Below are positions 1 to 7,327 of a stretch of 50,070 nucleotides of DNA, one piece after another. A program made the position numbers and the translations under genes. The notes under the pieces are model-generated. The model saw only the letters and a program-made list of their open reading frames with translations, did not search any database and had not been told where the DNA came from. The stretch lies in NCBI GenBank assembly GCA_937120965.1, contig CAKZKA010000106.1:1-50070 (forward strand), written 5' to 3'. Every line of letters starts with the position of its first letter. Within the stretch, counting starts at the first letter, position 1. The DNA is from an uncultured Chloroflexota bacterium (GTDB lineage: Bacteria; Chloroflexota; Chloroflexia; Chloroflexales; Chloroflexaceae).

Positions 1-3
1 GCG

Positions 4-275
4 GTGAACATCGGGGAACCCGGGGTTCCCCAACGCCCCTCCCTGAGGGGAGGGTTTGGGAGGGCGTAGCCCTCCCAGGTAATGAACATGTTCATTCTGG
101 CCTTGTGCGGCGCAGCCGCATGGGTTGAGGTGAACATCGGGGAACCCGGGGTTCCCCGATGCCTCGGCCCGCCGGGGCGCCAGGCGCCCCCAACCGCGGT
201 TGAGGTATGGGGAACCCGGGGTTCCCCATACCCCTTCCCGTGGGAAGGGCGTATATTGTGCGGCGCAGCCGCAAA
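4..275. repeat. Family A palindromic repeats, two units
   Basis: This gene-free stretch consists almost wholly of family A modules. The GGGGAACCC/GGGTTCCCC palindrome appears near 14-33, 141-160 and 208-227. The GGGAGGGC...GCCCTCCC module is near 59-77. The TGCGGC-GCA-GCCGCA module is near 106-120 and 260-273. The copies end just before the stop of the convergent M50 protease gene. Short frames here are only repeat read-through. Confidence 0.85.
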
Positions 276-280
276 GAGGG

Positions 281-1417
281 CTACATCCCCGTTATCTCCA
301 TAATCGGGCGCGGCGTAAAGACAAGGGCAAACACCACCAGCCCCAGGATGGCCAGGAGCCGCCAGGAGCCGCGCAGGGGCGAAACCTCGTTGAGCAAGGG
401 GCTGCGCTGCTGGCCCAGCAGGGCCACGATCATCGCCCAGATGAACCAGCCACTCCATAGAAAGCCCATCGCGAGCAAGGCTACGGCGACAATCATACTC
501 ATTGTCCGCGCCAGACGCGGCCCGAAGAGGGCGAAGAAAATGTGCCCTCCATCGAGCTGGCCAGCCGGCAAGAGGTTTAGCCCGGTGACAAGCAGACCGG
601 CCCAGCCGGCCAGGGCCACGGGATGGAGGTACACATCCTCCCCATTGCTGGGCAGAAAGCGCCCGAACACAAGGATCTTGATCGCCGCGTAGAGCAGGCT
701 GTTACCTTCGATAAAACCGCCAGACGCGGGGTCAATCGGGCGCACCTCGGAAATACTCAGCCCGATGAAAAGCACCGGAATGGCCACGACCAGCCCCGCC
801 AGCGGGCCGGCGATGGCAATCGCCAGCAGGGCGCGCCGGTTTGGCACCGGCTCTTTGATCGAAATAAAGGCGCCCAGCGTACCCAGCAGAAAGATCGGCG
901 CCGGAATGAAAAAGGGGTAACTGACCGCCACGCCCTCGCGCCGCGCAACGACGTAGTGGCCCAGTTCGTGGGCGAGCAGAATGCCCAGCAGCGCGGCGCT
1001 GAAACCCAGCCCCTGGGCCAGGTTGAAGTCCCCGCCGTAGAACCCGCCCACAAAAACCGTCGAGGCAACTGTGAGAGCAAAGAGCAGCAGCGCCAGCCAG
1101 AGTCGCGAGGGCGAAGGGGCGGCCAGGCCCGGCGCCGCCACCAGCGCCACCTGGTCGCCGGCCTCCTGCAAGAGCGGCGTGTAGCCCATGGCTCGCAGCC
1201 GCGGCGCCACCAGATCGTAGGCGCTCTGGGCCTCCATACGCAGCCGGCCCACGAAGCGCGTCGCCATCTGACCCTCACGCGCGAGTTGTAAACGCTCTAC
1301 CGTATCAATCGCCATCACCTCCGCTACCGTGGCGTAGAGCGCATCCACCGGCTCGGATAGATAGAAATCCATAATTTCGCCAATCGCTTGTTCTGTGGCT
1401 GGCACTCCGCTGGCCAT
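281..1417 (-). CDS. M50 family site-2 intramembrane metalloprotease (EGY-like)
   Basis: This 378-residue multi-pass membrane zinc protease should cleave substrates within or near the membrane (regulated intramembrane proteolysis). The zinc motif HELGH is at residues 150-154 and the second-half motif LDGGH at 288-292, with Asp289 the expected third ligand. Hydrophobic segments lie near 105-125, 135-158, 172-190, 197-222, 265-285 and 310-335. A soluble domain of about 100 residues precedes the first membrane segment, as in the EGY subfamily of site-2 proteases. No PDZ domain is visible. ATG at 1417 is the first sensible start. The gene stands alone, divergent from the cyclase gene. Its substrate cannot be told from the sequence. 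Confidence 0.9.
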   Translation of the reverse strand: MASGVPATEQAIGEIMDFYLSEPVDALYATVAEVMAIDTVERLQLAREGQMATRFVGRLRMEAQSAYDLVAPRLRAMGYTPLLQEAGDQVALVAAPGLAAPSPSRLWLALLLFALTVASTVFVGGFYGGDFNLAQGLGFSAALLGILLAHELGHYVVARREGVAVSYPFFIPAPIFLLGTLGAFISIKEPVPNRRALLAIAIAGPLAGLVVAIPVLFIGLSISEVRPIDPASGGFIEGNSLLYAAIKILVFGRFLPSNGEDVYLHPVALAGWAGLLVTGLNLLPAGQLDGGHIFFALFGPRLARTMSMIVAVALLAMGFLWSGWFIWAMIVALLGQQRSPLLNEVSPLRGSWRLLAILGLVVFALVFTPRPIMEITGM

Positions 1418-1474
1418 CCTATGCCATGATTACGATCATCATACCACGACGCTCTTCCCGCTGGCCGGGCTTAA

Positions 1475-1483
1475 TGCTATACT
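1475..1483 (+). promoter_or_regulatory. Extended -10 promoter candidate for the cyclase gene
   Basis: TGC-TATACT is a good extended -10 element (TGnTATAAT) in the otherwise GC-rich spacer between the divergent protease and cyclase genes. No convincing -35 is seen 16-18 bp upstream, as is common for extended -10 promoters. Transcription would start near 1490, leaving a leader of about 230 nt that contains a family A repeat. Confidence 0.4.
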
Positions 1484-1571
1484 GACCATGCGCGCGAGAT
1501 ACTCGATTGCAACGCACTACAACGCCTCGTAGCCTCAAATGGCGGCGCGTATCTCAATTGAGAAGCCACCG

Positions 1572-1652
1572 CCAGCGGGGAGGGTTTGAGAGAACGTAGC
1601 CCTCCCCGGAACAAGTGTGTTCATTCTGGCGTTGGGCGGCGCAGCCGCCTGG
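1572..1652 (+). repeat. Family A repeat in the cyclase leader
   Basis: The AGCGGGGAGGGTTTG...CCCTCCCC module is followed by TGTTCATTCTGGCG and the GGCGGCGCAGCCGCC palindrome. It lies between the candidate promoter and the first credible start codon, so it would be transcribed into the 5' leader of the cyclase mRNA. Confidence 0.75.
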
Positions 1653-1722
1653 ACGACTGAAGAGGAGACGAGCAGCGAACGCCGTTCGCGCACCACTCAC
1701 CCTCTCGAGCGAGTGCAAACCA

Positions 1723-4707
1723 ATGCCCTACTCCCTGTCCCCAACCCAGCGCATGATCGAACCGGCACACATTCTGGTAGTTGAGGACGACCCGATCATC
1801 CAGCGCGTCTACCGCGACGTTCTCGCCGCTGATGGCTACCGCGTCTCGCTGACCGGCAGCGGCGAGGAGGCCCTTTCCTACCTGCACCTGATTACCCCGG
1901 ACATTGTCCTGCTCGACCTGGCCCTGCCCGGGATTGATGGCCTGGAAGTCACCCGGCGCATCAAGGCCGACCGCTCGAAGCCCTTCATCCCCGTCATGAT
2001 CATCTCGGCAACGGCCGACCAGAGCGCCAGCGTCGCCAGTCTCGACGCCGGCGCCGATGACTATCTGGTCAAGCCGGTCGGCATTGATGAACTGCTGGCC
2101 CGCGTGCGGGCGATGCTGCGATTGCAACGGGCCCAGCGCGGGCTGGAACGCGCCCAGCGGAAAACCGAACTGCTGCTGCACCTGACCCGCGACCTGGGTT
2201 CGAGTATTGACCTTGACACCCTGCTCACCGGCTTCCTCGACCATCTCGCCGATGCGGTGGGCGCCGTGCGCGCCAGTATCATTCTCACCGATGTAGGCGC
2301 CGAGCAGGTGCTCTGTTACTCCAGCAGCCGCAACCCGGCCGGCTCCAGGCTCCAGCACATTTTGCAGCAGGGCGTGGCCGGTTGGGTGCTGCACGAGCGC
2401 CGCCCGGTGATCATCGCCGATACACGCCAGGACGGGCGCTGGTTCATCGCCGATCAACTCCACAGCAACGTGCGTTCGGTCGCGGCGATGCCGATCGCAC
2501 GCGAGGGTCGCGTCCTCGGGGTGATTACCCTGGTACACCATACGCCAGGCTACTTCACCGAGGAGCATATGGAACTGCTCACTTCGGTGGCAGCCCAGAG
2601 TGCCGTGGCTCTGGAAAGCGCCCAACTCTTCCGCCTGACCCGGCGCCAGAAGGAGCTGCTCGCCCGTCGCGCCGAAGAGTTGCGCAAGGTCAACGAGATC
2701 AACACGTACCTGGCTGAACTGATGGCCCCCGATCAGTTGATGCGCCTGATGGTCTACATGATCCAGCAGCAGTTCGGCTATCCGCGGGTCAGCCTGTTGT
2801 TGCTTCACGGGCAACACCTCGTGCTCCACGCCGATGCCGGCGCCACCGCGAGCGCCGCCGCGCCGCCGGTGAGTGTGCGCGCCGAACAGGGCCTCAGCGG
2901 TTGGGCCATGGCCCATCGCCAGACGGTGCGGGTTGCCGACGTGTCCCACGACTCGCGCTTCGAGCCGGTGCTGCCCGGCGACGAGCAGGTGCGCGCGGTG
3001 CTGGTGATGCCGGTGATGCTGCGCCGCGAGATGCTGGGCACCCTCGAACTGCGTAGCCCGGAGGAGGGGGCCTTCGGCCCCAATGATGAGGCCGTGCTCA
3101 ATGCGATTGTCAACCAGTTCAGTATCGCCCTCGGCAACGCTCGCCTCCTGGAACAGGAACAGCGGCGCATCTTCCAGCTCAGCCAGGTCAATCGCCTCTC
3201 GGTGGCGCTTACGGCGCAGATCGACGCGCCGCAGAACCTGCAGCTCGCCGCCGATGCGGTGGCCGCGATCTTCGCCGTGCCCCGGGTCGGACTGGTGCTG
3301 TTCAACGACCCCGAGCGGCAGGAGCAGCCGCTGGTTGCCCTCCACGGCGGTCCAACCCTCCACGACGCCGATCTGGAACGTCTGCTCACCGTCCATCCCG
3401 AGATACGGCAGTTGATCCTGACCGCCCGCGAGCCGGTGCTCCTCCGCGGGCTGCGCGCCGATCCACGCTTCGCCGCCCTGCACCATCTGTTCGAGGCCCG
3501 CGCGATTGACGATCTGCTGTTTGTGCCCCTGCTGGCCGGCCAGCGCGCCCTCGGTATGCTCTGTATTGACGTGACGGGTCGCGAGACCGGGTTCGGACGC
3601 GCCGATATGGAACTGGCGACGACCGTGGCCAGTCTGATTGTCCAGGTCATGGAAAACGCCCGGCTCTACCGCGTGGCCGCCGAGGAACGCTCCACCCTGA
3701 ATGCGGTGCTGCGCGGTGCGACCGACCCTATCCTGCTGGTTGGACCGGAACGCGAGTTGCTGCTGGCCAACCGCGCCGCCGAAGAACGCCTGGGCCTGCG
3801 CCTGAACACCGCGCGCGGCCAGGCTCTCGGCGCCCTCCAGGCGAGCAACAGCCCTGCCATCGGGCAGTTGCTGCCGCTGATCGAGCAAGCCAACGGCGTC
3901 GGCACGGCCGCAGAGATCACCCTGCCCGACGATGTCACCTTCAGCGTCAGCGTTGCTCCGGTGCGCGGCGCCGATGAAACTCCCCTGGGCCACGTGACCG
4001 TTCTGCGCGACATCAGCCCGATCAAGCGCCTGGAGCGCCAGGAACGCGAACGCCTCCGCAGTGTCTTCCGGCGCTACGTGTCGCCCCAGGTGGCCGAACA
4101 GTTGCTCAGCGCTGGCGCGGAGTTCGGCCATCCCACCGAGCGCGATGTCGCCGTGATTTTCGCCGATATGCGCGGCTTTACCACGATCACCGAACGCACC
4201 CCCGCCGGCATATTGATCGAAAAGATCCTCAACCGCTACTTCACCGCCATGACCGAGGTGCTCCACACCTTCGGCGGCACCGTTGATAAGTTCCTCGGCG
4301 ATGGGATCATCGGCGTCTTCGGTTCACCGATCGCCTCTGCCGATGATTCCCAGCGCGCCCTGGCCGCCTCGGTCGAGATGCAGCGGGCCTTCGCTCGCCT
4401 CGCGCGCCAGTGGCGCGCCGAATTGAGCCTGGATATCGGCATGGGCATTGGCCTCAGTTACGGGCGCGCCGTCGTTGGTAATATCGGTTCCGAACAACGG
4501 CAGGACTATACCCTGATCGGTGATGTGGTGAACACCGCTTCGCGCCTCTCTGGCCTGGCCCGCGCCGGGCAGGTGATCGTCTCCTATCACCTGGTCGAAG
4601 CCTTGCCCGCTGACTGGCAGTCGCCCTGGCCCCTCACCCCCCTCGGTGAGGTGGACCTGAAGGGCAAACGTGAACCCCATCGGGTTTATGAGGTAGAAAT
4701 CCCCTGA
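1723..4707 (+). CDS. Response-regulator/multi-GAF/PAS class III adenylate cyclase
   Basis: This 994-residue cytosolic signalling enzyme is predicted to make cAMP under control of phosphorylation and small-molecule sensing. Domains in order are REC (about 14-135, phospho-acceptor Asp65), GAF (about 150-315), GAF (about 340-490), GAF (about 500-660), PAS (about 665-770) and a class III cyclase domain (about 805-985). All six catalytic positions are present: metal-binding Asp815 and Asp860, purine-contacting Lys856 and Thr930, and transition-state Asn937 and Arg941. The Lys/Thr pair points to ATP rather than GTP. The start is uncertain. An in-frame GTG at 1615 would add repeat-encoded residues and was rejected; ATG 1753 (MIEPAHILVVEDD) is equally plausible. 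Confidence 0.92.
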   Translation: MPYSLSPTQRMIEPAHILVVEDDPIIQRVYRDVLAADGYRVSLTGSGEEALSYLHLITPDIVLLDLALPGIDGLEVTRRIKADRSKPFIPVMIISATADQSASVASLDAGADDYLVKPVGIDELLARVRAMLRLQRAQRGLERAQRKTELLLHLTRDLGSSIDLDTLLTGFLDHLADAVGAVRASIILTDVGAEQVLCYSSSRNPAGSRLQHILQQGVAGWVLHERRPVIIADTRQDGRWFIADQLHSNVRSVAAMPIAREGRVLGVITLVHHTPGYFTEEHMELLTSVAAQSAVALESAQLFRLTRRQKELLARRAEELRKVNEINTYLAELMAPDQLMRLMVYMIQQQFGYPRVSLLLLHGQHLVLHADAGATASAAAPPVSVRAEQGLSGWAMAHRQTVRVADVSHDSRFEPVLPGDEQVRAVLVMPVMLRREMLGTLELRSPEEGAFGPNDEAVLNAIVNQFSIALGNARLLEQEQRRIFQLSQVNRLSVALTAQIDAPQNLQLAADAVAAIFAVPRVGLVLFNDPERQEQPLVALHGGPTLHDADLERLLTVHPEIRQLILTAREPVLLRGLRADPRFAALHHLFEARAIDDLLFVPLLAGQRALGMLCIDVTGRETGFGRADMELATTVASLIVQVMENARLYRVAAEERSTLNAVLRGATDPILLVGPERELLLANRAAEERLGLRLNTARGQALGALQASNSPAIGQLLPLIEQANGVGTAAEITLPDDVTFSVSVAPVRGADETPLGHVTVLRDISPIKRLERQERERLRSVFRRYVSPQVAEQLLSAGAEFGHPTERDVAVIFADMRGFTTITERTPAGILIEKILNRYFTAMTEVLHTFGGTVDKFLGDGIIGVFGSPIASADDSQRALAASVEMQRAFARLARQWRAELSLDIGMGIGLSYGRAVVGNIGSEQRQDYTLIGDVVNTASRLSGLARAGQVIVSYHLVEALPADWQSPWPLTPLGEVDLKGKREPHRVYEVEIP

Positions 4708-4717
4708 CACTCCTCTT

Positions 4718-4732
4718 GACAGCTTCGCTGTC
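4718..4732 (+). terminator. Stem-loop after the cyclase gene
   Basis: GACAGC-TTC-GCTGTC is a perfect 6 bp stem ten bases after the cyclase stop. No U-tract follows, so it could be a weak terminator or an mRNA 3' end stabiliser. Confidence 0.4.
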
Positions 4733-4743
4733 TGTAAGCCGTC

Positions 4744-4773
4744 TTGACAATATCCTGTAAAAAACTTTATTAT
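4744..4773 (+). promoter_or_regulatory. Sigma-70-type promoter for the DUF4015 lipoprotein gene
   Basis: TTGACA (4744-4749) is followed by an 18 bp spacer and TATTAT (4768-4773) in an AT-rich island. The match is 6/6 for -35 and 5/6 for -10. Transcription would begin near 4780, giving a leader of about 175 nt that contains a family A fragment before the TTG start at 4957. Confidence 0.65.
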
Positions 4774-4870
4774 ACGCGTATGTTTTCACCATGAGGCTGG
4801 TGGATCGCAGACTCCCCGGGAGCATGCGGTTGTTCCTGGGACGGCTGCACCCTGCCACACCCTTTCTCCA

Positions 4871-4903
4871 GGGAGGGGCGTGGGGAAACCCGGGTTCCCT
4901 GCC
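4871..4903 (+). repeat. Family A fragment
   Basis: A short copy of the GGGGAAACCCGGGTTCCC palindrome with a preceding GGGAGGGGCG arm. It is isolated from the other modules and lies within the leader of the next gene. Confidence 0.55.
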
Positions 4904-4956
4904 TTTCAGCCGTCTGTAGCCGCTCCACAGCGGTCGTGGTTCGTTGAGGAGTTTCC

Positions 4957-7056
4957 TTGAGCAGCCCTGTTGTGAACCTCCGTCTGTCGGCGCGCCCGGT
5001 GGCCCTGCTGAGCCTGTTGCTCCTGGCTGCCATCATCGCCGGGTGCGGACGCCCGGCTGTCGTGCTTACCGGCACGATTACCGACGCCTACACCGGCCAG
5101 CCCGTGCCTGAAGCCCGGGTCAGGATCGGTAATACGATCGTGACAACCGATGCTAACGGCATGTTCAGCACCTCGCGCTGGCGGCGGGGTGATGTGCTCG
5201 ATGTGTCCGCGCCCAGCTATGCGCCCCTGCAACTCCCCCTCGCCGAGCGCCCCGAGCTAACCGCCAGCGATGCTCTGACCGTCACGCTCAACACCACCCT
5301 GCGGCCCAATACGCTGAGCGGCACGATTACCGACGCCTACACCGGTCAACCCCTCGCCAATGCCCGGGTGACCGCGACCTTCGACGTTACCAGCACCCTC
5401 AGCGTTGCCACCAGCGCCGAGGGTCGCTACATGCTTACCGACCTGCCCGAGCAGTTTACCGTGAGTGTGGCCGCGCCAGACTATGCGCCTGTCGAACAGC
5501 CCCTCAGCCGCACCACCCGTCTCGACCTGGCCCTGCGCCCCAGCGTGCTGTCAGGAACAATCACCGACCGCTACAGCGGCCAGGCTGTGGCCGGCGCGAC
5601 CATCATCGCCGGCGCTGCCCGCGCCACCTCCGGCCCCGATGGCCGCTACCGCCTGGAGGGCATCCCCGCCACGGCGACTAGCGTCGAGATCAGCGCCGAT
5701 GGGTATGCCCCACTCTCCCAGGAGCTGGCCCGCTCGACCGTGCTCGATGCCGTCTTGCGCCCGGACACCCTTCGCGGCCGCCTGATTGACAAGAACACCG
5801 GCAAACCGCTCGCCAACGCGGCCATTCTTGCCACCACCACCTACCCTGGCCTCGCCGTGGCCTTTGAGCGTATCGCCGGCAGCAGCGATGGCGCCTTCAC
5901 CCTCACGGGCGTGCCCGAACAGGGCTATCTCCAGGTGCTCGCCCCCGGCTACCGCACCGTGGTCCTCCCCATCAAGCCCGGCGAAGTGCCCGCCGAGATC
6001 GCCCTTGAACGCTTTCGGGTAAAGGCCCTCTACGTCACTGCCGCCGTCGCCAGCGCGCCCGCCCTGCTTGAAGAGTATATTCAGTTGATCGATCGGACTG
6101 AATTAAACGCCATTGTGATCGATCTGAAGAGCGATCTTCGAGACGATCTTGGACTGGTGTATTACGACACGCAGGTGCCTCTGGCGCGCGAACTGGGGCT
6201 ATCGCGGCCCTACATTGATATGCCGGCCCTCGTGCAGCGCCTCAAGGAACGGGGCATCTATACCATTGCCCGCATCCAACTCTTCTCCCACGACAACGCT
6301 CTCTCCGACGCGCGGCCTGAGTGGTCCATTCGCCTCAAGGAGACCGGCGAGGTCTACGCCGATTATCCTGGCCCCGGCATCCGCTACGCCTACCTCGATC
6401 CAACCAACCGGAACGTCTGGGATTACAATATCCAGTTGGGTGTCGAGGCGGCGCTGATGGGCTTCGACGAGATCAACTACGACTACATTCGCTTCCCCGA
6501 CTGGTTCGGCAAACGGGCCGAGTTTCGCGATCAGTTGCTCTTCTCCGAGCCGATAGACCCTGTTGACAACCCCGAGCGCATGTTCGAGGTGATTACCGAG
6601 TTTATGGATCAGGCCCATCGCGCAGTCAACGGCGCCGGAGCGAAGATGTCTATTGATATTTTCGGACGTGTTGTCCTCGGCGGATCACTCACGATTGCCC
6701 AGGACATCCGGCGCATGGGTAACCATACCGACTATATCGCTCCTATGCCCTACCCCTCGCTCTGGTGGCCCGGCGCCTTCGATCTTCCTTCGCCGGTAGA
6801 TGAACCGTACAAGGTGCTCGATGCCGCCAATGCCGAGGCGCTGCGACAGATCGAGGGCGAATATGCGCGCCTGCGCCCCTGGTTGCAGGACCACACCGAC
6901 CCCTGGGCCTACAAGGTGGTGCGCTACGGGCCTGCCGAGGTGCGCGCCCAGATCGAGGCGACTGAGAAGTACGCCGAGATTGATGGCTGGATGCTCTACG
7001 ACTCGGCCAATTCCTATAAGGGCGCCTTCGGCGGAGCCGTGAAGCCTGAACGCTGA
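4957..7056 (+). CDS. Lipoprotein with four CarboxypepD-reg-like repeats and a DUF4015 glycosidase-like domain
   Basis: This 699-residue exported lipoprotein starts with a lipobox signal (hydrophobic run at about 15-29, AIIAGC, Cys at about 30). Four carboxypeptidase regulatory-like beta-sandwich repeats follow (roughly 35-350), each starting near a GTITDAYTGQP-type motif. The C-terminal 340 residues match the DUF4015 putative glycosyl hydrolase family, with the FDEINYDYIRFPD motif near residues 504-516. The TTG start is supported by TGAGGA six bases upstream. A role in cell-wall or exopolysaccharide processing is inferred; no substrate is evident. The TGA stop overlaps the CTGAGGTGAAAATA boundary of a family A repeat. 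Confidence 0.88.
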   Translation: MSSPVVNLRLSARPVALLSLLLLAAIIAGCGRPAVVLTGTITDAYTGQPVPEARVRIGNTIVTTDANGMFSTSRWRRGDVLDVSAPSYAPLQLPLAERPELTASDALTVTLNTTLRPNTLSGTITDAYTGQPLANARVTATFDVTSTLSVATSAEGRYMLTDLPEQFTVSVAAPDYAPVEQPLSRTTRLDLALRPSVLSGTITDRYSGQAVAGATIIAGAARATSGPDGRYRLEGIPATATSVEISADGYAPLSQELARSTVLDAVLRPDTLRGRLIDKNTGKPLANAAILATTTYPGLAVAFERIAGSSDGAFTLTGVPEQGYLQVLAPGYRTVVLPIKPGEVPAEIALERFRVKALYVTAAVASAPALLEEYIQLIDRTELNAIVIDLKSDLRDDLGLVYYDTQVPLARELGLSRPYIDMPALVQRLKERGIYTIARIQLFSHDNALSDARPEWSIRLKETGEVYADYPGPGIRYAYLDPTNRNVWDYNIQLGVEAALMGFDEINYDYIRFPDWFGKRAEFRDQLLFSEPIDPVDNPERMFEVITEFMDQAHRAVNGAGAKMSIDIFGRVVLGGSLTIAQDIRRMGNHTDYIAPMPYPSLWWPGAFDLPSPVDEPYKVLDAANAEALRQIEGEYARLRPWLQDHTDPWAYKVVRYGPAEVRAQIEATEKYAEIDGWMLYDSANSYKGAFGGAVKPER

Positions 7057-7174
7057 GGTGAAAATACGGGGAAACCCGGTTTCCCCACGTCCCTCCCTGC
7101 GGGGAGGGTTTGGGAGGGCTACGCCCTCCCAAGAACAACTATGTTCATGCTGATGTTGTGCGGCGCAGCCGCAC
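7053..7174 (+). repeat. Family A repeat, complete unit overlapping a stop codon
   Basis: This is one of the clearest full units. The boundary CTGAGGTGAAAATAC is followed by the GGGGAAACC/GGTTTCCCC palindrome, the GGGAGGG...CCCTCCC palindrome, ATGTTCAT and TGCGGCGCAGCCGCA. The TGA at 7054-7056 is the stop of the upstream gene. Its outer parts, TGAAAATA and TATGTTCA, are near-inverted. The remaining bases to 7327 show nothing further. Confidence 0.85.
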
Positions 7175-7327
7175 AGAATTGTAACGAGTCTGTCCGACAG
7201 GCCATCTAGTGCGCGCCGCGGTACCCACGGCGACGCCCGCTCTGCGCGGTGGGCCCGCCGCTGGCCGCCCCCAGCCGGTTCGACGGGGCCAGGTCTTCCG
7301 TTCCAGCAGCGCGCGAGGCAGAAACGT

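Noticed and set aside
1615-1722. In-frame GTG extension of the cyclase gene
   Set aside because: The added residues are encoded by a family A repeat (TGTTCATTCTGGCG and GGCGGCGCAGCCGCC) and no ribosome site precedes it.
1621-4266. 881-codon open frame antisense to the cyclase
   Set aside because: Composition is typical of an antisense frame in GC-rich coding DNA (Gly/Gln/His-rich, no domain), while the plus strand has a full set of recognised domains.
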